Source of the DNA: Streptomyces griseofuscus
GTDB lineage: Bacteria; Actinomycetota; Actinomycetes; Streptomycetales; Streptomycetaceae
Assembly: GCF_014673495.1 (NCBI RefSeq)
Contig: NZ_CP051006.1
Coordinates: 7,501,001-7,565,000, forward strand
Length of the DNA: 64,000 nucleotides
Reading direction: 5' to 3'
The translations under genes were made by a program, and so were the position numbers. The notes beneath the pieces were generated by a model. The model was not told the origin of the DNA. It saw only the letters and a program-made list of their open reading frames with translations, and searched no databases. Shown here in pieces: positions 50,443-58,571 of the stretch. Numbering within the stretch: position 1 is the stretch's first letter; every line of letters starts with the position of its first letter.

Positions 50443-51009
50443 CTAGGGCTCCCGCCCCTTCCTGCGCAGCCCCGCGTTCACCGCCGCCGCGAGCAGCCGT
50501 ACGGCCACCCCCACCAGCAGCAGTCCGCAGGCCATCTGGCACATCACCGCCACCCGGCCCGCCTCCGAGCGCGCGGTGATGTCGCCGTACCCCACGGTGG
50601 TGAACGTGGTCAGCGTGAAGTACAGGGCGTCGGTCCGGGTCAGCGGCTCGGAGAAGGAACCGGGGGTGTCGTGCTCGATGATGTGGTAAACGCTGGCGAA
50701 GACGACCAGATAGAGGCCCACCGTGGCGACCAGCGCCTCCACCGCCTTCAGCCGGGGGTACCGCGCGTTCATGATCATCCAGGCCTCCCAGCCGAAGACC
50801 ACCGCGACCGCGAGCAGCCCGCACAGCAGCAGAAGGGCCGTCGCCAGGGTGGTGCGGGCGTCCAGCGGCACCAGGTAGTAGGCGGCGATCAGGGCGGTCA
50901 GGATGGCCACCGTCCGCGCGAACGACGCGGCCGCGGCCCGGCGTTCCGACCCGCTGTACAGGGAGCGCCGGGCGTCCTTCGACGGGACGCGCCTCGCTGG
51001 ATCGGTCAT
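50443..51009 (-). CDS. Potassium channel-family protein
   Basis: A 188-residue protein with four hydrophobic segments (residues ~28-48, 53-77, 92-112, 152-176) and an ion-channel pore between the last two: DALYFTLTTFTTVGYGDITA, with selectivity filter TVGYGD at 138-143. It lacks an RCK domain. It likely forms a tetrameric potassium-selective channel. The upstream region (51010-51208) contains a perfect 16-bp inverted repeat. Confidence 0.87.
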   Translation of the reverse strand: MTDPARRVPSKDARRSLYSGSERRAAAASFARTVAILTALIAAYYLVPLDARTTLATALLLLCGLLAVAVVFGWEAWMIMNARYPRLKAVEALVATVGLYLVVFASVYHIIEHDTPGSFSEPLTRTDALYFTLTTFTTVGYGDITARSEAGRVAVMCQMACGLLLVGVAVRLLAAAVNAGLRRKGREP

Positions 51010-51080
51010 CGCGTGTCTCTTCCGCCGCTGCTCCGCAGACGGGCCCGCCTGCGCCCGCTACCCACCTCAGCGCCCCTGCC

Positions 51081-51119
51081 CCCGTACGGGATCACCCGCC
51101 AGGGGTGATCCCGTACGGG
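51081..51119. repeat. Perfect 16-bp inverted repeat in a divergent intergenic region
   Basis: CCCGTACGGGATCACC (51081-51096) and GGTGATCCCGTACGGG (51104-51119) are exact arms around seven bases. Each arm itself contains the 10-bp palindrome CCCGTACGGG. It lies upstream of both flanking transcription units, so it is not a normal terminator. Confidence 0.75.
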
Positions 51120-51208
51120 CCGTCAGGGGCCACGCTGTCCTGGTGAGGTCCCCGCACAAGGCCCCGTCGGCCGGCCGGGAGCGGCCTCGGGCACGGGACG
51201 GAGGAGCC

Positions 51209-51445
51209 ATGACCTCCCTCGCGCGACCCGGGTCCGTACGGCCCGCACGGCCCGTCCCCCGGCCGGAGCACGATCCCGACGGGGCCGCACCTCGGCGACG
51301 ACCGCGCACCGGAGCCCCCCGGGCCCCGGAGCCGGCCGCCGTTCACCCGCGCAGGGTGAGGCGTCCTTCTCCCGCCGAAGCGCAGCCTGAGGACGATGGA
51401 CGACCGACCACCGGGCGCGGACCCGGGACGGAGGGAACGACATGA
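51209..51445 (+). CDS. Possible 78-residue basic Pro/Arg-rich protein coupled to the next gene
   Basis: ATG 51209 is preceded by GGAGGAG, and the stop overlaps the next ATG by four bases (ATGA), both signs of a real cistron. The product (MTSLARPGSVRPARPVPRPE and onward) is low-complexity, basic and probably disordered, with no recognised domain. It could be a leader that couples translation of the SHOCT protein rather than a functional protein. Confidence 0.4.
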   Translation: MTSLARPGSVRPARPVPRPEHDPDGAAPRRRPRTGAPRAPEPAAVHPRRVRRPSPAEAQPEDDGRPTTGRGPGTEGTT

Positions 51446-51957
51446 GCGTCCAGACCTACCTCGCTTATGACTATCCGGCGCTGAGCGTCTTCTGGTCCAT
51501 GCTGGTGTTCTTCCTGTGGATCATGTGGTTCGTGCTGCTCTTCCGGGTGGTCATGGACATCTTCCGCGACGACTCCATGGGCGGCGTGGCCAAGGCCGCC
51601 TGGCTGGTGTGCGTCGTCGTCCTGCCGTTCCTCGGCGTCTTCGTCTATCTGATCGCCCGCGGCAAGGGCATGGGCCGCCGCGAGGTCGAGCAGGCCCGCG
51701 CCCAGCAGCGCGCGTTCGACAGCTATATCCGCGAGACCGCCCGGGGCGGCACCTCCAGCGCCGACGAACTCACCCGGCTGTCCGAGATGAAGGCCCGCGG
51801 AGACATCACCGAGGACGAGTTCCGCAAGGCGAAGGACATGGTGTTCGCCGCCCACGGACCGGCCACGGGCACATCGGCGGGCGCGTCCGGAGGCACGGGG
51901 CCGGAATCCACCGGATCCGGCCGCTCGGGAACCGTCTCCTCCACCTCCCCGCACTGA
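51442..51957 (+). CDS. Membrane protein with PLDc_N-type helices and a SHOCT domain
   Basis: A 171-residue protein. Two transmembrane helices (residues ~14-37, SVFWSMLVFFLWIMWFVLLF, and ~50-72, AKAAWLVCVVVLPFLGVFVY) form the PLDc_N-like hairpin. Residues ~110-135 (LTRLSEMKARGDITEDEFRK) are a SHOCT oligomerisation motif, followed by a Gly/Ser/Thr tail. The molecular role is unknown; SHOCT modules mediate small assemblies at membranes. It is followed after 49 bp by a DUF7144 protein, probably in one operon. Confidence 0.78.
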   Translation: MSVQTYLAYDYPALSVFWSMLVFFLWIMWFVLLFRVVMDIFRDDSMGGVAKAAWLVCVVVLPFLGVFVYLIARGKGMGRREVEQARAQQRAFDSYIRETARGGTSSADELTRLSEMKARGDITEDEFRKAKDMVFAAHGPATGTSAGASGGTGPESTGSGRSGTVSSTSPH

Positions 51958-52006
51958 ACCGCCCCGCACCGACCTACCGCACACCGGAGAGAATCGAGGT
52001 GGCACG

Positions 52007-52477
52007 ATGACCGCACCCCACGCACACCACAACACCGGCCCCGGCAGCGGCCCTGGCGCCGGCACCACGCGCGAGCCCACCACCAAGGAACTGTGGGCCA
52101 CCGGGCTGACCGCGTTCGCCGCGGTGATGCTGCTGCTCACCGGCGTCCTGGACATCTTCCGCGGCATCATGGGGATCGCCCGGGACGACGTCTTCCTCGC
52201 CACCCGCAGCTACGTCTTCCAGTTCAGCCTCACCGGTTGGGGCTGGGTGCACCTCGTCCTGGGTGCCGTCGCCGTCATCGTCGGCCTGGGACTCATGAAG
52301 GTGTCGACCTGGGCGCGGGCGGCCGGCGTGGTGATCGCCGCGCTGATCATCATCGCCAACTTCCTGTCCCTGCCGTACTACCCGGTCTGGTCGATCGTGA
52401 TGATCGCCCTCGCCGCGTTCACCATCTGGGCGCTGTGCGTGGTGCGCAAGGAAGGCAACCAGGGCCTGTTCGACTGA
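52007..52477 (+). CDS. DUF7144-family four-helix membrane protein
   Basis: A 156-residue protein: a ~27-residue His/Gly-rich N-terminus, then four transmembrane helices (LTAFAAVMLLLTGVLDIFRG, WGWVHLVLGAVAVIVGLGLM, AAGVVIAALIIIANFLSLPY, WSIVMIALAAFTIWALCVVR). The short loops, including YVFQFSLTGWGWVH, match the DUF7144 pattern of actinobacteria. Function unknown. Confidence 0.72.
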   Translation: MTAPHAHHNTGPGSGPGAGTTREPTTKELWATGLTAFAAVMLLLTGVLDIFRGIMGIARDDVFLATRSYVFQFSLTGWGWVHLVLGAVAVIVGLGLMKVSTWARAAGVVIAALIIIANFLSLPYYPVWSIVMIALAAFTIWALCVVRKEGNQGLFD

Positions 52478-52651
52478 ACCGCGCGCCGTACAGTCGGCGC
52501 CGCGGTGGAACAACCCGGCCTGCGGTGGGACGGCGTGACCCTCCGGGCGACGCTCGCGCCCCGGTTCGCGAAGGAACGCGACCGGCTCGCGGACGCCGCC
52601 CGCGAGCGTGTCAGGCGGACCGTGTCCGAGGCTCCGAGCGCACCGCTCGGG

Positions 52652-53737
52652 TCACGCCGTAGGGGGTGTACCTCCGGGAGCGGGATCCGGTGCGCCCGGC
52701 AGCGCCAGATGGGCGAGGTCGGCCGGGCGCGGCGAGGTCATCGGCCACAGCGGGGCGGCCCGGCCGTCGGCGAGCGCGGCCGGCGCGTCGGTGAGGTTCA
52801 TCCGCTCACGCAACCGGCCGTAGAAGTCCGTCGGACCCAGCCGCACCGCCTTCAGCCGCCGGGGTGCCGCGTACACGCCGATCCAGTCGCCGGGGCTCAG
52901 TACCCCGCGCAACTGGCCGTCGATGCTGACCGCGGCCTGGCCCGAGCGTTCCAGCACCCGCAGCGCGACGGGCTCGTCCGGGGCGGCCACGACCGAGCGG
53001 TTGAACACCATGTGCGGGGCCACCGGCGTGAACACCAGCGCCTCCGCGCGCGGCGAGACCACCGGCCCCCCGGCGGCGAAGCTGTAGGCCGTGGAGCCGG
53101 TGGGCGTGGCGACCAGCAGCGCGTCCGCCGAGTAGCAGGCCAGCAGCCGGCCGGCCAGATACACCGCGACCGACACCTGCCGGTCCCGGGCCAGCTTCTC
53201 CAGGACGACGTCGTTGAGCGCGGTGACGTTCAGCGCGACTCCCCAGTCGCCGCCCGCCGCGCAGTCCACGCGCACCCGGGGCGGCGGCAGCATCGGCCCG
53301 CGCCCGTACTGCATCAGCGCCTCCATCTGCGCGGGCACCTCAAGGCGGCACGACGCCCGCATGGTGAGCAGCATCCGGCTCTCCACGGTGATCCGCTCCT
53401 CGCGCACGGCGTCCAGCGCCGCCCGTACGGCCGGGGCCGGCACCTCGGTCAGAAAGCCCACCCGTCCGAGGTCCACGCCGAGCACCAGGGCGTCGTTCTC
53501 CGCCGCGAGCCGGGCGCCGCGCAGGAAGGTGCCGTCACCGCCGAGCGTGACGATCAGGTCCGGGTCGCCCGCCGCGTCGACCTCCGCGCGGGCGCTGTGC
53601 CGCGCGCCCTCCTGCCATACGTCGATGTCGGTGCACTCCACCGCGTGCTCCGCGCACCAGTCGCGCACCGCCCCCGCGGCCGCCTGCGCCTCGGCGCGCC
53701 CGCCGTGCACGACCAGGCCGACACGGTTCACCGTCAT
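52652..53737 (-). CDS. nadK: NAD kinase
   Basis: A 361-residue enzyme that phosphorylates NAD to NADP. The diacylglycerol-kinase-like GGDGT is at residues 66-70 (VTLGGDGTFLRGAR), followed by LGVDLGRVGFLTEV, the second conserved segment VTALNDVVLEK (with NDV) and ATPTGSTAYSFAAGGPVVSP. The C-terminal ~60 residues extend beyond the minimal enzyme. Streptomycetes usually carry a second NAD kinase near recN, so this is probably one of two. ATG 53737 is preferred; the frame is open to 53944. Confidence 0.87.
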   Translation of the reverse strand: MTVNRVGLVVHGGRAEAQAAAGAVRDWCAEHAVECTDIDVWQEGARHSARAEVDAAGDPDLIVTLGGDGTFLRGARLAAENDALVLGVDLGRVGFLTEVPAPAVRAALDAVREERITVESRMLLTMRASCRLEVPAQMEALMQYGRGPMLPPPRVRVDCAAGGDWGVALNVTALNDVVLEKLARDRQVSVAVYLAGRLLACYSADALLVATPTGSTAYSFAAGGPVVSPRAEALVFTPVAPHMVFNRSVVAAPDEPVALRVLERSGQAAVSIDGQLRGVLSPGDWIGVYAAPRRLKAVRLGPTDFYGRLRERMNLTDAPAALADGRAAPLWPMTSPRPADLAHLALPGAPDPAPGGTPPTA

Positions 53738-54010
53738 ACCCGCACCACCCGCCTCCGAGCCGGCCTCTGCCGTGCGCCATCCTCGCCGGGGACGGCACCG
53801 GGCCCGTGCACGCCACGCCGCCGGTCGGCATCGGAGTGCGTACCCCCCGTCGACCGGGGCCGCGTCGATCCGGGGCCGTCCCGATCCGGGTCCGCGTCGG
53901 TCCAGGGGCCGCACCGCGGCGGTTTCACCCGTCCGCCCCCTCATGACACCCCCGCCGGGCGGGTACTCGGGGCGTGCCCACAGACGTACGCACGGCGGGG
54001 GAGGCCCCCG

Positions 54011-54160
54011 ATGAGCGAATACACCACCCCTTCCCAGGCCGAGGGCGAGCGGGAGCCGGAGGACATGGGGGCGGCGCAGCCGACCCGCACCACTCCGTCC
54101 CAGGCGGAAGGGCCCGCCGAGGAGAACCCCGAGCAGGACGTCGAGGAGGGCCGCGACTGA
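54011..54160 (+). CDS. Small acidic hydrophilic protein with two TTPSQAEG repeats
   Basis: A 49-residue acidic protein (MSEYTTPSQAEGEREPEDMG onward, ending DVEEGRD) in which TTPSQAEG occurs at residues ~5-12 and ~27-34. No hydrophobic core, so it is probably disordered. GGGGGAGG lies about seven bases before the ATG, supporting translation. It resembles a small family common in streptomycetes with no known function. It lies between nadK and the permease. Confidence 0.6.
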   Translation: MSEYTTPSQAEGEREPEDMGAAQPTRTTPSQAEGPAEENPEQDVEEGRD

Positions 54161-54238
54161 CGAGGATCCCGAGTGCCTTGCGTTGCGGCCCCCGCGGTGC
54201 CGACCTAGCGTGATCTCGACACGTCAGACAGGTAGGCC

Positions 54239-55756
54239 GTGATGACGCATCCGCGCGACCCCCTCGGCATCACCGACAACAGGGCCGCCGCCCGCCCGAT
54301 CCAGCTGGAGACGCACGGGCTCGACGTGATCGGGGACGCGGACCGCAGGGGTACCCCGCGCATGCTGTTCTGGCCCTGGTTCGGGGCGAACGTCTCCGTG
54401 CTCGGGCTCAGTTACGGCGCCTTCGCGTTCGGCTTCGGCATCTCCTTCTGGCAGGCCCTCGTCGCGGGCACCATCGGCATCGTCGTCTCGTTCCTGCTGT
54501 GCGGCTTCGTCTCGGTCGCCGGCAAGCGCGGCTCGGCGCCCACGATGGTGCTCAGCCGCGCCGCCTACGGGGTGCGCGGCAACCGGCTGCCGTCGGTGGT
54601 CTCCTGGATGCTCACCGTCGGCTGGGAGACCGCCCTCATCTCGCTCGCCACGCTGGCCACCGCGACCGTCTTCACCAGCCTCGGCTGGGGCGGCGGCACC
54701 GAGACCAAGGTGGTCGCCCTGATGGTGGTGGCCGCGCTGACCGTCGTCGCCGGGGTCATCGGCTTCGACCTGATCATGCGGCTCCAGACGGTCATCACCG
54801 TGGTCACCGGCGTACTGACCCTCGTCTACGTCGGCCTCGTCGCCCACCAGGTCGACTGGGACGCCGTCAAGGCGGTGCCGGGCGGATCCGCGCAGCAGAT
54901 GATCGGCGCGCTGGTGTTCATGATGGCGGGCTTCGGCCTCGGCTGGATCAACGCCGCCGCCGACTACTCCCGCTATCTGCCGCGCGACTCCTCGGGCCGG
55001 GGCGTGATCGGCTGGACCACCTTCGGGGGCTCGCTCGCGCCCGTGCTGCTGCTGGTCTTCGGCGTACTGCTGGCCGGGTCCTCGCCGCAGCTGAGCCGGT
55101 CCATCGCCGACGACCCGATCGGCGCCCTGACCACCATCCTGCCCACCTGGTTCCTGGTGCCGTTCGCCGTGGTCGCCGTGCTCAGCCTGGTCGGCGGCGC
55201 CGTCCTCGACATCTACTCCTCCGGCCTCGCCCTGCTCTCCGCCGGACTGCGCGTGCCCCGCTATCTGGCCGCGCTCTGGGACGGCTGTCTGATGATCGCC
55301 GGCTCGATCTACATCGTCTTCTTCGCCGGCGGCTTCCTCGGCCAGTTCATGGGCTTCCTCACCACGCTCGGGGTGCCCGTCGCCGCCTGGTCCGGCGTCA
55401 TGCTGGCCGACCTCGCGCTGCGCCGCCGCAACTACGACGACGGCGACCTGTTCCGCCCGTACGGCCGCTACGGCGACGTCCCGCTGGTGCCCCCGCTGCT
55501 CACCCTCGCGGCCACGGCCGTGGGCTGGGGCCTGGTCACCAACACCGCCGCGCACTGGCTGGGCTGGCAGGGCTACCTCCTCGGACCGCTGGGCCTCGGC
55601 GGCCGTACCGGCGCGTGGGCGTACGCCAACCTGGGCGTCGTGGTCGCCCTCGTCATCTCCTTCCTCGGCACCCTGCTGCTCAGCAGGCGCCGGGTGCGCG
55701 CCCAGGAGGCCCTGGCCCCGAGCCCGGCGCCGGGCGAGGAGGTCCTCAGGGCCTGA
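54239..55756 (+). CDS. Purine-cytosine permease-family (NCS1) transporter
   Basis: A 505-residue protein with twelve predicted transmembrane helices. NCS1 features include RMLFWPWFGANVSVLGLSYG (helix 1), SAPTMVLSRAAYGVRGNRLP (the conserved loop after helix 2), INAAADYSRYLP (residues ~237-248, the substrate-contacting helix 6 region) and GLLAGSSPQ-type loops. It likely imports cytosine, purines or hydroxymethylpyrimidine. GTG 54239 and ATG 54242 are adjacent starts. No thiamine or purine riboswitch was recognised in the 78-bp leader. Confidence 0.84.
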   Translation: MMTHPRDPLGITDNRAAARPIQLETHGLDVIGDADRRGTPRMLFWPWFGANVSVLGLSYGAFAFGFGISFWQALVAGTIGIVVSFLLCGFVSVAGKRGSAPTMVLSRAAYGVRGNRLPSVVSWMLTVGWETALISLATLATATVFTSLGWGGGTETKVVALMVVAALTVVAGVIGFDLIMRLQTVITVVTGVLTLVYVGLVAHQVDWDAVKAVPGGSAQQMIGALVFMMAGFGLGWINAAADYSRYLPRDSSGRGVIGWTTFGGSLAPVLLLVFGVLLAGSSPQLSRSIADDPIGALTTILPTWFLVPFAVVAVLSLVGGAVLDIYSSGLALLSAGLRVPRYLAALWDGCLMIAGSIYIVFFAGGFLGQFMGFLTTLGVPVAAWSGVMLADLALRRRNYDDGDLFRPYGRYGDVPLVPPLLTLAATAVGWGLVTNTAAHWLGWQGYLLGPLGLGGRTGAWAYANLGVVVALVISFLGTLLLSRRRVRAQEALAPSPAPGEEVLRA

Positions 55757-55941
55757 GCACCGCCTCGCGTCCCGTGCGCCGGACCGCCACCATTTCGCAC
55801 ACTTGCCCGAGTCCGGGCCCCGCCCCGCGCCTCTTGCGGTTCGCACGCATGCCTCGGGCCCGCACCGGGTACGCGAGGCGGGAGCCCGCCCGGGCAGCCG
55901 TCCGGGTGGCCCGTACGACCACCGCTACCTGGGGATCTGCC

Positions 55942-56340
55942 ATGGAGACACCCGCACACGACGCCCTTCCGACGCCCGCCCAGCAGGCGCTGGACGACCT
56001 GGTCGCCAATGCCGAGGACCAGAGGGCCCTGGACACCCTCGCCCACAGCGACGTGCTCGTCCCCGTGCCGGACGACGCGATCGACGGCGAGGGCGCCGAC
56101 GCCACGACGGTGGCTCTGCCCATCCTGGAACAGCCCGGGGGAGACCCGGTCGTCCCCGTCTTCACCACGGAGAACGAGATGGCCGAACTCCTGCCCTTCG
56201 TCTCCCGCTACCGCCTCATCCCGCTGGGCGCGCTCGCCTCGCAGTGGCCGGACGAGGAGATCTCCCTGGCGATAGACGGCAGCTCGGAGCACGCGCTCAC
56301 GCTGACGTCCCAGGGGGTGCGGACGCTGCTGGCCCGCTGA
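55942..56340 (+). CDS. SseB-like protein
   Basis: A 132-residue soluble protein. TPAQQALDDLVANAEDQRAL, HSDVLVPVPDDAID, PVVPVFTTENEMAELLPFVS and SRYRLIPLGALASQWPDEEI follow the N-terminal SseB domain found in many actinobacterial proteins unrelated to secretion. Function unknown. ATG 55942 has a TGGGGAT upstream. The preceding 185 bp hold no gene and presumably its promoter. Confidence 0.65.
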   Translation: METPAHDALPTPAQQALDDLVANAEDQRALDTLAHSDVLVPVPDDAIDGEGADATTVALPILEQPGGDPVVPVFTTENEMAELLPFVSRYRLIPLGALASQWPDEEISLAIDGSSEHALTLTSQGVRTLLAR

Positions 56341-56444
56341 GGGCGCCTCCCCGGAGGGCGGGGGAGCGCGGCAGGCCGCCGCGGACCGGCGGGCGGCCGC
56401 GCCCGAAGTCGATCACCATCCCCCGCGCGCGCCAAAATACGGTC

Positions 56445-57542
56445 ATGGAATACATCGCCGGCACCGCGGGCGCCCTGCTGCTCCTCGCCGTGCTGAGCAG
56501 CATCCTGCGCACCCTCGTCGTCCCGAGGGGCCTCTACTCCACGCTGGTCTTCCGCCTGTGGTGGCTGCTGCGCAGGCTCCTGCGGCTGACCACTTTGCGC
56601 GGTGACTACGAGGCCATCGACCGCGCCCAGACCTGGCTGGCGCCCCTCATGCTGATCGGCATGCTCGCCAGCTGGCTCATCGGCGCCCTGCTCGGCTTCG
56701 GGCTGCTGCTGTTCGCGCTGTCCTCACTGACCTGGACGACCGCGTTCCGCGAGGCCGGCTCCAGCCTGTTCACGCTCGGCTTCGCCAGCGGCGCCCGGTG
56801 GAAGCTGTCGGTCCTCGACTTCTTCGCGGCGGCCACCGGGCCGGTCCTGATCGCGCTCCAGATCGCCTACCTGCCCACGCTCTACGCCGCCTACAACCGC
56901 CGCGAGGTCGAGGTGACCCTCCTCCAGGCGAGGGCGGGCGAGCCCTCCTGGGGCCCGGAGATCCTGGCCAGGCAGTGGCTGGTCGACACCGAGACCGCGC
57001 TGCCTGAGCTGTACCGGGCGTGGGAACGGCTGGCCTCGGACATGGGCGAGAGCCACTCCACCTACCCGGTGCTGCTGACGTTCCGCTCCCCGCGCCCGTA
57101 CCGCAGCTGGCTGGTGGGACTGGTCGCCGTGATGGACGCGGCGGCGCTCCAGCTCGCCCTGGATCCGAAGTCAGCGCCGCCGGAGGCCCGCCTGGTACTG
57201 CGGGCCGGGTTCAGCGCGCTGCGCGACATCGCCCGCGCGGTGCGGGCCCCCTTCGAGGAGGACCCCGCGCCGAACGCGCCCATCCGGCTCACCTACGCCG
57301 AGTTCGACGCGGCCGTGGCGATGCTGGACTCGACCGGCTTCCGCGCCGAGCGCACCCCCGAGGAGGCATGGCCCCACTTCCGGGGCTGGCGGGTCAACTA
57401 CGAGGCCGTCGCCTATGAACTGTGCCGCCGCTGCGACGCCGTACCGTCCCTGTGGACCGGCCCCCGCGACTTCCCGACGACCCCGATCCCGCCGCGCCGC
57501 CCGATGGACCGCCGCCCGGACGACCCACCGGAGGGCGTCTGA
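56445..57542 (+). CDS. Channel-like membrane protein with degenerate pore filter
   Basis: A 365-residue protein. Helix 1 is at residues ~5-25 (GTAGALLLLAVLSSILRTLV), helix 2 at ~65-92 (LAPLMLIGMLASWLIGALLG), a pore-loop-like segment AFREAGSSLFTLGFASGARW at ~100-119, then helix 3 (~124-148). The order TM-pore-TM recalls two-TM potassium channels, but the filter reads TLGF instead of TVGYG. A ~215-residue cytosolic domain of unknown type follows (HSTYPVLLTFRSPRPYRSWL). It could be a divergent ion channel or a non-channel descendant. Confidence 0.65.
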   Translation: MEYIAGTAGALLLLAVLSSILRTLVVPRGLYSTLVFRLWWLLRRLLRLTTLRGDYEAIDRAQTWLAPLMLIGMLASWLIGALLGFGLLLFALSSLTWTTAFREAGSSLFTLGFASGARWKLSVLDFFAAATGPVLIALQIAYLPTLYAAYNRREVEVTLLQARAGEPSWGPEILARQWLVDTETALPELYRAWERLASDMGESHSTYPVLLTFRSPRPYRSWLVGLVAVMDAAALQLALDPKSAPPEARLVLRAGFSALRDIARAVRAPFEEDPAPNAPIRLTYAEFDAAVAMLDSTGFRAERTPEEAWPHFRGWRVNYEAVAYELCRRCDAVPSLWTGPRDFPTTPIPPRRPMDRRPDDPPEGV

Positions 57543-57601
57543 CCTCCACGAGCGGCACCAGACCCCGCGAGCCCGGCATGATCCAAACGAGCGCGGCCCT
57601 A

Positions 57602-57773
57602 GGCCTGTCTGACAATTCCCGTCTGCCGCGCGACGCCATGCACGCACTCTCGCGGCACCGGGCGCAGACCCGAGTACGTCCAGTACGAGGGCCTACGCCC
57701 GGCACCCCGAGAGCACGCACCTGACGCCGCGCGGCCGCCCTCCGGGCGACGACGGGAATGGTCAGACAGGCCC
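57602..57773 (-). mobile_element. 172-bp palindromic MITE-like element with IS-type ends, flanked by TA
   Basis: The ends are inverted repeats: left GGCCTGTCTGACAATTCCCG, right on the opposite strand GGGCCTGTCTGACCATTCCC, flanked by TA at 57600-57601 and 57774-57775. The interior is a long palindrome centred on a five-base loop at 57678-57682 with a side hairpin at about 57736-57748. It encodes no protein. The insertion point is the TAG stop codon of the marR gene, which is regenerated. Both this element and the IS at 13100 sit in the same CCTAGCCCT target. Confidence 0.8.
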
Positions 57774-58171
57774 TAGCCCTCCGGCTCGGCCAGCATCCGC
57801 CCGAGGACGGCCCGTTGCACCGGCAGTACCTCGGTGTGCAGGGCGCGGCCCTTGGCGGTGAGGGCGACCCAGACGCCCCGGCGGTCCTCGGCGCACACCG
57901 AGCGTTCCACCAGGCCGTCCTTCTCCAGCCGGCCGATCAGCCGGGACAGAGCGCTCTGGCTGAGATGCACCCGGCCGACCAGGTTCTGCACCCGGCAGTG
58001 GTCGCCCTCGCGGGGCGATTCGGCGGCCAGGATGTCCAGCACCTCGAAGTCGCTGGCGCCCAGCCCGTAGGGGTGCAGCGCACGGTCGATCTCGCACATC
58101 GTGCGCGCGTGCACGGCGAGGATGTCCCGCCAGCGTTCCTCGAGCCGGGCATCGGCCGATTTCACTGCCAT
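57773..58171 (-). CDS. MarR-family transcriptional regulator
   Basis: A 132-residue winged-helix protein: AVHARTMCEIDRALHPYGLG, SDFEVLDILAAESPREGDHC, LVGRVHLSQSALSRLIGRLE (recognition helix ~70-90), wing ERSVCAEDRRGVWVALTAKG and a C-terminal dimer helix ending MLAEPEG. ATG 58171. Its TAG stop straddles the junction with the palindromic element, and the same TAG would exist without the insertion. The VOC gene lies 43 bp upstream on the same strand, with a small palindrome between them. Confidence 0.85.
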   Translation of the reverse strand: MAVKSADARLEERWRDILAVHARTMCEIDRALHPYGLGASDFEVLDILAAESPREGDHCRVQNLVGRVHLSQSALSRLIGRLEKDGLVERSVCAEDRRGVWVALTAKGRALHTEVLPVQRAVLGRMLAEPEG

Positions 58172-58196
58172 ACCGGCACCGTAGCACCGATCCAGC

Positions 58197-58209
58197 CACT
58201 CGTTGAGTG
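58197..58209. promoter_or_regulatory. Palindrome upstream of marR
   Basis: CACTC-GTT-GAGTG, with TTGCACACTCAAC overlapping it on the minus strand, lies between the VOC stop and the marR ATG, 26 bp from the latter. It is a likely autoregulatory site; symmetric arms are only five bases. Confidence 0.4.
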
Positions 58210-58214
58210 TGCAA

Positions 58215-58571
58215 CTACTTTTCGGTGGCGGGATCCTGGAGCAGCCCCACCATGTTGCCGTCCGCGTCCTTCACGGAGGCCACGAGACGTCCGTTGCCGA
58301 CGTCCCGGGCGTCCTGGACGAGCTCCGCGCCCGCCGCCACCAGCGCCGCCAGCCGCTCCCGCAGATCGGTGACATGCCAGAACGGCACCGGCCCGGTCAG
58401 GCCCTGCGCGTGCCCGTTCGGGTCGAGACCGACGTCCTGACCCCCGGCCTTGAACCCGATGTAGTAGGGCTCGTCGGCGTACGGCTCGACGCCCAGCAGC
58501 GCGGCGAACAGGGCCTTGGCCCGCTCCGGGTCCTTGACGGGGTAGATGATCGTCTGCACACCGGCGGTCAT
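58215..58571 (-). CDS. VOC family protein
   Basis: A 118-residue VOC module: TAGVQTIIYPVKDPERAKAL, FAALLGVEPYADEPYYIGFK, QDVGLDPNGHAQGLTGPVPF, LVAAGAELVQDARDVGNGRL and ASVKDADGNMVGLLQDPA. The N-terminal His or Gln normally used for metal is Gln here. Substrate unknown. ATG 58571 has AAGGAG eight bases upstream. It is followed by marR and the pair is probably coregulated. Confidence 0.82.
   Translation of the reverse strand: MTAGVQTIIYPVKDPERAKALFAALLGVEPYADEPYYIGFKAGGQDVGLDPNGHAQGLTGPVPFWHVTDLRERLAALVAAGAELVQDARDVGNGRLVASVKDADGNMVGLLQDPATEK

Noticed and set aside
52505..52660. Possible short gene after DUF7144 (MEQPGLRWDGVTLRATLAPR)
   Set aside because: No ribosome site, no recognised domain, and the frame runs on antisense through nadK. 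It may be a remnant but cannot be supported.
54161..54238. Thiamine or purine riboswitch before the NCS1 permease
   Set aside because: Only 78 bp of leader exist and no conserved aptamer motif is visible.
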